Below the pieces are notes generated by a model. That model made no database searches. It was not told where the DNA came from and saw nothing but the letters and a program-made list of their open reading frames with translations. A stretch of DNA of 64,000 bases from a gamma proteobacterium HTCC2207 (GTDB taxonomy: Bacteria; Pseudomonadota; Gammaproteobacteria; Pseudomonadales; Porticoccaceae): assembly GCA_000153445.1 (NCBI GenBank), contig CH672398.1, positions 195,728 through 259,727 of the forward strand, given 5' to 3'. Within the stretch, counting starts at the first letter, position 1. Each line of letters starts with the position of its first letter. Positions 1 to 7,134 of this stretch are shown here, piece by piece. Made by a program: the position numbers and the translations under genes.

Positions 1-196
1 TTTTAAAGAGATCGATCTCCGCGGCAAAGTGCCTTTTATGGTTATCTTATCCGTGGTCATGGGCTTTGTGGTGATCACTATTGATCCACCGCGTATCCTG
101 TTTACCATGGCTGCCGCGTTTAGTTTCTCAGCTCCGGTGATCTGGCTGTTAAGCAAGTTGGGTTACGCTGGTAGCAAGCCAGCAGAGGATGCTTAA
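1..196 (+). CDS. pssA: CDP-diacylglycerol-serine O-phosphatidyltransferase, C-terminal part
   Basis: Only the last 64 codons are in the window; the frame is open from base 2 to the TAA at 194-196. The visible tail has a charged turn (FKEIDLRGKVPF) followed by two hydrophobic segments, the last two membrane helices expected at the end of the PssA branch of the CDP-alcohol phosphatidyltransferases. The enzyme makes phosphatidylserine from CDP-diacylglycerol and serine at the inner membrane. The catalytic CDP-alcohol signature lies outside the window. The position directly before leuA fits the ilv-pssA-leuA order of some Gammaproteobacteria. The identification rests on this tail and the synteny. 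Confidence 0.7.
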   Translation, partial: FKEIDLRGKVPFMVILSVVMGFVVITIDPPRILFTMAAAFSFSAPVIWLLSKLGYAGSKPAEDA

Positions 197-566
197 TTAG
201 GCGTTGGCAGCAGCGTTAAAATCTGTTTGAATAGAGTTATGAAAATCCACTCAATCAAAAGCGCATTCAGCATCGGTCTTACGACCGCTGTCTCTGCTCG
301 TGGACTACTTCTTCTCCTGCCCTGAGGGGCATCTATCGTTATACCTCATCAAAACTCCGTGCATTGGCCAAGCTTTATTTAGTTCAAAGGCATGCCAAAG
401 ACTTATCAAATTCTTACCAAGGTCATGCTAGGCAAAAATGCAGTGAAATTCTGACCCCACAGCGGTCCGATCCGTTTTACAATGAGCCACTGAAATTAGT
501 TATTAGTTGATTAACTATAATTAGACCAGCTAAAAAGCATGGCTCCCTTTAGGAAGAGAAGACAGT
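197..566 (+). promoter_or_regulatory. leuA 5' leader, probable leucine attenuator region
   Basis: This 370-base stretch has no long gene. It holds the leucine-rich leader ORF (239-325). Two mutually exclusive short helices can form at the end of that ORF: TGCCC at 318-322 with GGGCA at 327-331, or TGAGG at 323-327 with CCTCA at 344-348. A weaker pair follows, TTGGC at 365-369 region with GCCAA at 394-398. I do not see a textbook GC stem plus T run before leuA, so the terminator half of the attenuator is not identified. A purine-rich ribosome site (AGGAAGAG) precedes the leuA ATG. Confidence 0.45.
239..325 (+). CDS. Leucine-rich leader peptide of leuA (LeuL-like)
   Basis: A 28-codon ORF with ATG at 239 and TGA at 323-325 lies between pssA and leuA. 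It ends in five consecutive leucine codons (CTA CTT CTT CTC CTG, bases 305-319) and a proline. A run of codons for the pathway's end product just upstream of 2-isopropylmalate synthase is the hallmark of a transcription-attenuation leader peptide. The upstream sequence offers only a weak ribosome site (AGAG). The codon run and its location are seen in the sequence; the regulatory role is inferred. Confidence 0.65.
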   Translation: MKIHSIKSAFSIGLTTAVSARGLLLLLP

Positions 567-2126
567 ATGAACAGCTCAGAGCAACCCAAAGAAAAATTAA
601 TTATTTTTGATACAACCTTGCGTGACGGTGAACAGAGCCCCGGCGCATCGATGACCAAAGATGAAAAAGTTCGTATCGCTATAGCGCTGGAAAAAATGCG
701 CGTTGATGTTATCGAAGCGGGTTTCGCGATTTCCAGCCAGGGCGACTTCGAAGCCATTCAGGCGATTGCCCGTAGCGTTACTGAGAGTCGCATCTGTAGT
801 CTCTCCCGTGCGGTTAGTGGCGATATAGAACGCGCTGCGGAAGCCCTTAAGGGTGCCAATGCTGGCCGTATCCACACGTTTATTGCGACCTCGCCGATCC
901 ATATGAAACACAAATTGCAGATGGAGCCAGATCAGGTTCTTGAGCAGGCAGTGGGCGCGGTGAAAATTGCCCGCGGCCTTATTGACGATGTGGAGTTCTC
1001 CCTCGAAGATGCCAGTCGCACCGAGTTTGATTTTATGTGTCGCATCACCGAAGCCGTTATTAGTGCTGGTGCGCGGACAATTAATTTACCCGATACCGTT
1101 GGCTACTCCGATCCCGGCGAATATGCTGCGATGATTAAGCGCTTGATGAACAGCGTGCCCAATGCTGACAAGGCGATTTTCTCCGTACACTGTCACAATG
1201 ATTTGGGTCTGGCCGTGGCAAACAGCTTGGCAGCAATCCAGAGTGGTGCGCGCCAGGTTGAATGTACGGTAAATGGTCTTGGCGAACGTGCAGGCAATGC
1301 TGCTCTTGAAGAGCTGGTTATGGCCATTCGTACACGCCAAGATGTATTTCCAGTACAAACCAATATTGATGCAACGCATATAGTGCCGACCTCAAGGTTG
1401 GTCTCAAGCATCACAGGTTTCCCTGTGCAGCCTAACAAAGCCATAGTGGGAGCCAATGCCTTCGCTCACGAATCGGGCATTCACCAAGACGGTATTTTAA
1501 AGTTTCGCGAGACTTACGAAATTATGCGTGCCGAAGATGTTGGCTGGAGCACCAATAAGTTATCTCTGGGCAAGTTGTCTGGTCGTGCGGCACTTTCGTC
1601 ACGGCTCGAAGAGCTGGGCATTAAGTTTGATAGCCAAGAGGAATTTAATCAGCTGTTTAAACGCTTTAAAGCCCTGGCTGATAAAAAGCGTGAAATTTTC
1701 GACGAAGATTTACAGGCGTTGGTTTCCGACGCGCAGTTGGGCAGCGAAGCGGACGCCTTAACGCTGATTGATTTAGAGGTGTTATCAAAGTCAGGTCAGG
1801 CACCTCAGTCAAAAATCATTGTTTCCTATCAGGACAAACAGCACAGTGCCGAAGCGTCTGGCGACGGTGCAGTAGATGCGATTTTTAATGCCATTGAAAA
1901 GCTGGTTAGCAGTGGTAGCAACCTGCAGCTCTATTCGGTCAATGCAGTGACGGAGGGAACTGACTCTCAGGGTGGTGTTACCGTGCGTTTAGAAAAAGAT
2001 GGCCGTATTATCAATGGTCAGGGCGCCGATACGGATATTCTGGTGGCCAGTGCCAAAGCCTATTTGAATGCCTTAACACTGATGCGCAACCCGGGTCGTT
2101 TGCACCCACAGTTGGGCGGTATCTAA
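567..2126 (+). CDS. leuA: 2-isopropylmalate synthase
   Basis: This enzyme condenses 2-oxoisovalerate with acetyl-CoA, the committed step of leucine synthesis, in the cytosol. The 519 residues match the usual long LeuA form of about 515. The N-terminal TIM barrel carries [13 protein letters not shown] at residues 14-26, and the metal-binding [10 protein letters not shown] lies near residue 208. [14 protein letters not shown] follows. The region after about residue 390 is the C-terminal LeuA dimer domain that gives leucine feedback inhibition. The ATG at 567 follows AGGAAGAG. Its stop shares bases with the start of the next gene. A leucine-rich leader peptide upstream suggests attenuation control as well as allosteric control. 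Confidence 0.96.
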   Translation: MNSSEQPKEKLIIFDTTLRDGEQSPGASMTKDEKVRIAIALEKMRVDVIEAGFAISSQGDFEAIQAIARSVTESRICSLSRAVSGDIERAAEALKGANAGRIHTFIATSPIHMKHKLQMEPDQVLEQAVGAVKIARGLIDDVEFSLEDASRTEFDFMCRITEAVISAGARTINLPDTVGYSDPGEYAAMIKRLMNSVPNADKAIFSVHCHNDLGLAVANSLAAIQSGARQVECTVNGLGERAGNAALEELVMAIRTRQDVFPVQTNIDATHIVPTSRLVSSITGFPVQPNKAIVGANAFAHESGIHQDGILKFRETYEIMRAEDVGWSTNKLSLGKLSGRAALSSRLEELGIKFDSQEEFNQLFKRFKALADKKREIFDEDLQALVSDAQLGSEADALTLIDLEVLSKSGQAPQSKIIVSYQDKQHSAEASGDGAVDAIFNAIEKLVSSGSNLQLYSVNAVTEGTDSQGGVTVRLEKDGRIINGQGADTDILVASAKAYLNALTLMRNPGRLHPQLGGI

Positions 2127-2905
2127 TGCAACCCAGTCAGCAGGCCTACTACTTACAGACTCTCGGCATAGTGCAATATGTGCCGAAAGATGCTGTGTTG
2201 TTAGTTGATGAAGCGCCTGCTGCAGCGTTTAATGATGACTCGCTGAATAATGCCTCGTTAAATGATTCTTATCTACAAAAAACTGAGGCAGTTGGTGACC
2301 GCAAAACCCTCGACGTAGCGGCGCGCATGAACATCAATTTCGATGAGCCTAAAGTGACTAAAAAGGCTCCGCGTGCTGCGCCAACTGCAGAGCCGGTTGT
2401 GAGTGGAACCCCAGAGTCCAAGGCGCCGACAGAACTGATTGAAGTAAAGTTCTCTCTGTGGCAGCCCAATTCAGAGGTTTTGGTCTGCAGCGGCGTTGAG
2501 GGGGCTCTGGCCGATAGCGATCAAATGCAATTGTTGACCAATATCCTCAATGCTATGGGCTGCGGTATTCACCGCTTGCCGCAGATGGACCTGGTTGAGT
2601 GGCCGCCGTACCCCAATGCCGATGGCGACGAGAGTGAAGTGCGTGAGTTTCTCTCCACGTTGCTTCAGGCACGACTGAAAACCCAGCCGGTTAAGCATTT
2701 ATTGCTGCTCGGCGAAGCGGCGGCCGACTGGTTGCTGAGTCCACAACAGCGCAGTGAACAATCTGGCTTTGGCTCCCTGGCGCTGACGCCAGAGACAACT
2801 GCGCTGCTGGTACCATCCCTAAGCAGCATGATCGATACACCGCAGCTTAAAGCCAGTGCCTGGACGGTGTTGAAGTCGGTTTCTTTTGCGCCAGCCGCGT
2901 CTTAG
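2126..2905 (+). CDS. holD: DNA polymerase III psi subunit-like protein
   Basis: The gene is annotated as HolD from two clues. The N-terminus (QQAYYLQTLGIVQYVPKD) resembles the LQQLGITQW start of E. coli HolD, and the gene directly precedes rimI, as holD does in enterics and pseudomonads. In the clamp loader, psi joins chi to the tau/gamma complex and so contacts SSB. The 259 residues are longer than E. coli psi (137). An alanine/proline-rich, probably disordered linker of about residues 60-105 separates the N-terminal peptide from a globular C-terminal domain. The start codon overlaps the leuA stop (ATGCA at 2126), which suggests translational coupling. The C-terminal fold is not certain by eye. 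Confidence 0.6.
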   Translation: MQPSQQAYYLQTLGIVQYVPKDAVLLVDEAPAAAFNDDSLNNASLNDSYLQKTEAVGDRKTLDVAARMNINFDEPKVTKKAPRAAPTAEPVVSGTPESKAPTELIEVKFSLWQPNSEVLVCSGVEGALADSDQMQLLTNILNAMGCGIHRLPQMDLVEWPPYPNADGDESEVREFLSTLLQARLKTQPVKHLLLLGEAAADWLLSPQQRSEQSGFGSLALTPETTALLVPSLSSMIDTPQLKASAWTVLKSVSFAPAAS

Positions 2906-2924
2906 ATTTCCCATTAAAATTCCT

Positions 2925-3428
2925 GTGACAGTTGATCTAGCAGATACCCATAAAATACTGATCCGCCCGATGGATGCAAGAGATCTTGCCCAGGTCGCTG
3001 CCATCGAAGTGGAGGTGACACCGGATCCTTGGAGCGCTAAACAGTTTCAACAGAGCCTCGAAGATCACCAGTGCCTAGTCATCTGTCGTCAGAATGCTGA
3101 TCCTACAGCGCCGATCGGCTACATGGTTATGTGCACTGTGCTGGACCAGGCCGAGATACTTAATATCGCCATAGATCCTAAATATCAGGGGCATAGGTTT
3201 GGCTCGCAATTACTCAATTATGGATTGCGGTCACTACCTGAGGTTATTCAGGAGGTATTGCTGGAAGTGAGGGTGAGTAATTTCCCTGCGATTAGCCTCT
3301 ATTTCAACTATGGCTTTATTGAGGTGGGGCGCAGACGCGACTACTATAGAACCGAGTTTGGACGTGAAGATGCTATATTGATGACCCTGCAGCGGGCAGT
3401 TGTTGATGCGGGCAGTGTGCAGAGTTGA
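2925..3428 (+). CDS. rimI: Ribosomal protein S18-alanine N-acetyltransferase
   Basis: This is a GNAT-fold acetyltransferase that modifies the N-terminal alanine of S18. The acetyl-CoA loop QGHRFGSQLL follows LNIAIDPKY, and the C-terminal RRDYYRTEFGREDAILM strand is typical of RimI. The start is ambiguous. A GTG at 2925 keeps the first strand (HKILIRPM) and gives 168 residues, near the family length. An in-frame TTG at 2886 would overlap holD by 20 bases, and an ATG at 2970 would cut into the first strand. No start has a strong ribosome site, so coupling to holD is plausible. Confidence 0.85.
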   Translation: MTVDLADTHKILIRPMDARDLAQVAAIEVEVTPDPWSAKQFQQSLEDHQCLVICRQNADPTAPIGYMVMCTVLDQAEILNIAIDPKYQGHRFGSQLLNYGLRSLPEVIQEVLLEVRVSNFPAISLYFNYGFIEVGRRRDYYRTEFGREDAILMTLQRAVVDAGSVQS

Positions 3429-3450
3429 GAAAAGAGATTAAGGATACGCT

Positions 3451-3903
3451 ATGGAATTTGAAATGTTGTATTGGCACTGGCTGATATTAGGCATGGTGTT
3501 AGTGGCTGGAGAGATCTTTATTCCTAGCTTTACCATTTTCTGGTTTGGTTTGGGCGCCATAGTTGTGGGTCTGGTAATGACAGTGATTGAACTGAGCTTT
3601 ACTGCACAGATTCTGATCTGGACTGTTTCCTCAGTGGCATTTACGGTGCTCTGGTTTAAATACTTTAAGCCCAAGATGACTGATAGAACCACTGCTGGTA
3701 TCAGTCGTGATGCGGCCATAGGTGAAGCGGGGCAGGTGATTAAAGCACCCACCGAGCACAGTCGCGGTCAGGTGCGTTTCACCACACCTGTACTGGGTGA
3801 CGATGAATGGGATTTTATCTGCGATGATCAAGTGAGTATCGGTGATAGGATTTATATTAAAGAGATTTCCGGCAATACGTTGATTGTTGTGAAGTTACGC
3901 TAA
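3451..3903 (+). CDS. NfeD-like membrane protein (YbbJ type)
   Basis: The 150-residue protein has about three membrane segments in its first 70 residues (starting HWLILGMVLVAGEIFIP) and a soluble C-terminal beta-rich region of about residues 85-150, the NfeD OB-fold. This is the short NfeD form without the protease domain. It sits 55 bases upstream of a stomatin/prohibitin-type gene, the same pairing as E. coli ybbJ-qmcA. The two proteins probably act together in membrane-domain organisation or quality control. TAAGGATA before the ATG is a reasonable ribosome site. The precise function of the family is poorly defined. Confidence 0.85.
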   Translation: MEFEMLYWHWLILGMVLVAGEIFIPSFTIFWFGLGAIVVGLVMTVIELSFTAQILIWTVSSVAFTVLWFKYFKPKMTDRTTAGISRDAAIGEAGQVIKAPTEHSRGQVRFTTPVLGDDEWDFICDDQVSIGDRIYIKEISGNTLIVVKLR

Positions 3904-3958
3904 ATACATTAGCTCACAGCCTCTTGCTGTGGCGCAACTCTTTAAGGGAGTAAATAAA

Positions 3959-4810
3959 ATGGAAGGTCCGATTGTTGTTATAGGTTTGTTATTACTGGTG
4001 CTGATTACCCTATTGAAAGGTGTGCGCCTGGTTCCTCAGGGCTCCAAGTGGGTCGTGCAACGGCTGGGTAAGTATCATATGTCGTTGAATCCGGGTCTGA
4101 ATATTATCGTTCCCTACATAGACAGCGTCGCCTTTAAAGTAACCACTAAAGATATTGTTTTGGATATCCCTTCTCAGGAAGTGATTACTCTAGATAACGT
4201 GGTAATCGTGGCCAATGCCGTGGCCTATATCAATATTGTCTCGCCGGAAAAAGCCGTTTATGGCGTTGAAGACTATGAGCTGGCCATTCGCACATTGGTA
4301 CAGACTTCACTGCGTTCCATTGTCGGTGAAATGAAACTCGATGATGCGCTGTCGTCACGGGATCAGATTAAGACCAAGCTTAAGACATCGATTTCCGATG
4401 ACATTGCCGACTGGGGTATTACGCTTAAGACCGTTGAGATTCAGGATATTAATCCCTCCGGCACTATGCAGTCTGCGATGGAAGAACAGGCCGCCGCTGA
4501 GCGCCAGCGTCGCGCGACAGTAACGCGTGCCGAGGGTGATAAAAGTGCGGCTATTCTTACCGCTGATGGCCGTCTTGAAGCATCTCGTCGCGATGCTGAA
4601 GCTCAGGTGGTACTGGCTGAAGCCACCAAGACTGCACTGACCAAAGTCAGTGATGCGATTCAGGATAAAGAGCTTCCGGCCATGTATTTACTCGGTGAGA
4701 AGTATGTGGAATCTCTTCGTGAAATGGGCAAATCCGATAATGCCAAACTCGTGGTGCTGCCGGCAGATATTCCGGCTGCTGTGCGCGGCATTATGAACAA
4801 TACAAAGTAA
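3959..4810 (+). CDS. qmcA: SPFH/band-7 membrane protein, QmcA/stomatin-like
   Basis: From the ATG at 3959 the protein has 283 residues. It has one N-terminal membrane helix (IVVIGLLLLVLITLL), then a band-7 domain beginning at VRLVPQGSKWVVQRLGKY. A helical, alanine- and glutamate-rich stretch (EEQAAAERQRRATVTRAEGD) is typical of oligomerising SPFH proteins. I chose 3959 over the longer GTG start at 3929 because AAGGGAG lies at the right distance before it and the membrane helix then begins at the N-terminus. The pairing with the NfeD-like gene supports a QmcA-type role in an oligomeric membrane scaffold linked to FtsH-type proteolysis. Confidence 0.88.
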   Translation: MEGPIVVIGLLLLVLITLLKGVRLVPQGSKWVVQRLGKYHMSLNPGLNIIVPYIDSVAFKVTTKDIVLDIPSQEVITLDNVVIVANAVAYINIVSPEKAVYGVEDYELAIRTLVQTSLRSIVGEMKLDDALSSRDQIKTKLKTSISDDIADWGITLKTVEIQDINPSGTMQSAMEEQAAAERQRRATVTRAEGDKSAAILTADGRLEASRRDAEAQVVLAEATKTALTKVSDAIQDKELPAMYLLGEKYVESLREMGKSDNAKLVVLPADIPAAVRGIMNNTK

Positions 4811-4891
4811 TAAATTAGCGAGAGCGGCACAGGTCAACCAAGTGTTGGGTTGGGCGTTGTAAAGGGGAATATTTTGGTGAAGGAGTCACTT

Positions 4892-5284
4892 ATGAAAAAT
4901 AACAATATACTAATTCTGGGACTAACCCTTGTGGTTGTCATCGCAAGTGGCTGTGCCAATGGCTATCGCGGCTATGGTGGACCCAAAGAGATTATTATTG
5001 ATACTAAAGGCGTGGACCTTAACGCCTACTATGATGATCTAGGGGACTGTGAACAGTATGCGCGTAATGTTGATGTCGGCGCGGAAACCACTGAGGGAGC
5101 TGTGGCCGGGGCAGTGCTTGGGGGTGTATTAGGTGCGGTGCTAGGTAACTCCGATAATGCTCAACGCAGTGCCGGCGCGGGTGCTGTGGTCGGTGGTGTT
5201 AAAGGTAATCAAAGTGCTCGTCATGAGCAAGAGCGTATAGTTCGGCGCTGTTTATCTGGCCGTGGTTACCGTGTATTGAATTAA
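4892..5284 (+). CDS. Glycine-zipper lipoprotein, putative
   Basis: The start at 4892 follows a strong AAGGAG site and gives 130 residues. The first 20 residues are a lipoprotein signal ending in VIASGC, so Cys21 is the likely lipidated residue. A glycine-zipper stretch (AVAGAVLGGVLGAVLG and GAGAVVGGVKG) resembles outer-membrane glycine-zipper or 17-kDa-antigen-like proteins. The C-terminus contains the sequence RRCLSGRGYRVLN. An envelope location is well supported; the function is unknown. A hairpin terminator shared with the convergent regA follows. Confidence 0.8.
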   Translation: MKNNNILILGLTLVVVIASGCANGYRGYGGPKEIIIDTKGVDLNAYYDDLGDCEQYARNVDVGAETTEGAVAGAVLGGVLGAVLGNSDNAQRSAGAGAVVGGVKGNQSARHEQERIVRRCLSGRGYRVLN

Positions 5285-5326
5285 ACGGCTCTCTTAAGCT
5301 GCTTATAGTAGGGCATAAATTTAAAC

Positions 5327-5357
5327 AAGGCCGCTCAATTTTTGACCGGCCTTTTTT
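5327..5357. terminator. Bidirectional terminator between the lipoprotein gene and regA
   Basis: AAGGCCGCTCA at 5327-5337 pairs with TGACCGGCCTT at 5343-5353 with one mismatch, followed by a T run on the plus strand to 5357. On the minus strand the same stem is followed by a shorter T-rich tail. The regA stop codon lies inside the stem. Confidence 0.75.
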
Positions 5358-5862
5358 GTAATTTTCGCTGCAGTGTTCTGCGGTGCATGCCCAGTGTTTT
5401 TGCCGTGGCGGAAATATTACCTTTATGCTGATTCAGCACTTTTTGAATATGTTCCCACTCCAGTCGATTGACTGAGGGCGGCGAGTCTTCCAGCGGTACT
5501 TCTGTCGCACCTCCGGTGCGTGTTTCAAAGGCTGTAATAATCTCTTCCAATCCAGCCGGCTTGCACAGATAGTTAACCGCACCTAATTTAATCGCTTCCA
5601 CCGCAGTTGAGATGCTGGAATAGCCGGTGAGTATCACAACCTCTAGAGCAGGTTGGTTTTCCAATAATTGCTGCAAAATAGCGAGCCCGGATTCCTGTTC
5701 CAACTTTAAATCTAAGACTACTCGATCAATCTTTTCACACTGCAGTTGTGCAATGGCTTGGTCGCCATTGCTGGCTGTAAATGCCTGCTCTCCACGCCGC
5801 TGCAATACTCTGGCAAGCACTGCATTAAAAGCGGGATCATCATCGACTAGGAGGTAGTTCAA
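5335..5862 (-). CDS. regA: Redox response regulator, RegA/PrrA/RoxR/ActR family
   Basis: The N-terminal receiver domain shows the acidic pocket (DDD at residues 7-9), the phospho-acceptor Asp51 in VVLDLKLEQESG, a TGY motif near residue 79 and Lys in YLCKP near 101. A short linker leads to a Fis-type helix-turn-helix (NISATAKTLGMHRRTLQRKL) at the C-terminus, the nearly invariant RegA DNA-binding element. The length of 175 residues is normal. The start overlaps the end of regB by four bases, so the pair is translationally coupled. Known family members control respiration, nitrogen, carbon and copper genes in response to quinone redox state; the targets here are inferred. Confidence 0.92.
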   Translation of the reverse strand: MNYLLVDDDPAFNAVLARVLQRRGEQAFTASNGDQAIAQLQCEKIDRVVLDLKLEQESGLAILQQLLENQPALEVVILTGYSSISTAVEAIKLGAVNYLCKPAGLEEIITAFETRTGGATEVPLEDSPPSVNRLEWEHIQKVLNQHKGNISATAKTLGMHRRTLQRKLQKRPVKN

Positions 5863-7121
5863 GATACTTCAGCCGTGACTAGGGGTAGACTTATTTGAGT
5901 CAGGGTTCCGCCTTCAGGGGCATTTTGCAAACTCACTATGCCGCCAAAGCGGGTTAGGGTGGCCTGAGATAAAAACAGACCCAAACCAAGACCATCAGCT
6001 TTATCGGTGACAAAGGGCTGCCCCAGCATTTTCATTTTATCGGTATCTAGGCCAGCGCCAAAATCACGAATACTGATCGTCGCCATCTCTGTATTCCAGC
6101 TGAGATCTATATTGACTCTCTCACTGGCATCGGCAGCATTGTTTAATAGATTGAGAATTGACTGGGCAATGGTTGGATGAAACACCGCACTAACAGCTGA
6201 GCTGTCGGTGAATTGGATGCGAGTTTGCAGCAGCGGTCGCATCAGCTGCCAGCGCGCTAATACATTGTCGAAGTAATCTTGCACCGGTTGCGCTTCGAGC
6301 TTAGTAGACTGGGATTCTTCAGCGGTGGTTAGCAGCTGCTTTAAAGTGGTTTTACACTGTTTGATCTGTTGATAGAGCAACACCACATCGGCTTGATTGT
6401 CAGTATCCAAGAGCATTTCATCGACAATGAGCTTCATAGTATTTAGCGGTGTGCCCAGTTCATGGGCTGTACCTGCAGCCAGTGTTCCCACGGCTAGCAG
6501 CTGTTCATCCCGCAGCTGGGCGTCTCGACGCATAGCAATTTCTTGCTCTTGTTGTTTAAGTGTCGCGGCCATACGGCTAATAAAGTAAATAATAATCGCT
6601 GCGCTGATAGCAAAGTTAACCCACATGCCGAGGATATGCAGACTGTTGCCCGTTGTTTGATGGTGGCTCGGGGCAAGGGCAGCAATGGCGACATAGTACT
6701 TTAGTAACAGGCTGTAGCAGAGCAGGGCGATCACTGCGATGGCAATACTGTAACCCCGTGACAGGGTGGTTGCGGCAATACTAATTGGAATCAGCAGATA
6801 GGAGACAAACGGATTGGATGCGCCGCCACTTAAAAATAACAGTATTGAAAAGAACGCTATATCGGCGAGCAGGTGAATAAAAAATTCCGTATCACCTATG
6901 GCTACTGCGCGGCGGCTACGGACCCAAATTGCAGCTGTCAGGGGGGCATAGACACTGAGAACAAAGGCAATTGCAGCCACTGGCAGGCCAATCGGCTGCA
7001 CCCAGGTGAAAAAGATCAGCGCCAGTACCTGGCCCAGCAGAGCAACGCCGCGAATCATACTGAGAATATGTAGATTCTCTCTGGTGGCGGCGTTGTTATT
7101 TGTCGGCTGGGCTTTTTCCAT
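5859..7121 (-). CDS. regB: Redox sensor histidine kinase, RegB/PrrB/RoxS family
   Basis: The N-terminal half holds about six membrane helices. It includes GGASNPF at residues 99-105, the quinone-binding heptapeptide (GGXXNPF) of RegB proteins. The H-box is AGTAHELGTPLNTM with phospho-accepting His220. A cysteine at 256 (QIKQCKTTLK) matches the redox-active cysteine of RegB. The ATP-binding domain has the N box (LLNNAADAS) and G boxes (DFGAGL, GLGLGLF). It lies 13 bases after the upstream TonB receptor gene on the same strand, so the receptor, kinase and regulator are probably cotranscribed. Confidence 0.92.
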   Translation of the reverse strand: MEKAQPTNNNAATRENLHILSMIRGVALLGQVLALIFFTWVQPIGLPVAAIAFVLSVYAPLTAAIWVRSRRAVAIGDTEFFIHLLADIAFFSILLFLSGGASNPFVSYLLIPISIAATTLSRGYSIAIAVIALLCYSLLLKYYVAIAALAPSHHQTTGNSLHILGMWVNFAISAAIIIYFISRMAATLKQQEQEIAMRRDAQLRDEQLLAVGTLAAGTAHELGTPLNTMKLIVDEMLLDTDNQADVVLLYQQIKQCKTTLKQLLTTAEESQSTKLEAQPVQDYFDNVLARWQLMRPLLQTRIQFTDSSAVSAVFHPTIAQSILNLLNNAADASERVNIDLSWNTEMATISIRDFGAGLDTDKMKMLGQPFVTDKADGLGLGLFLSQATLTRFGGIVSLQNAPEGGTLTQISLPLVTAEVS

Positions 7122-7134
7122 AAATCAGATGGTA

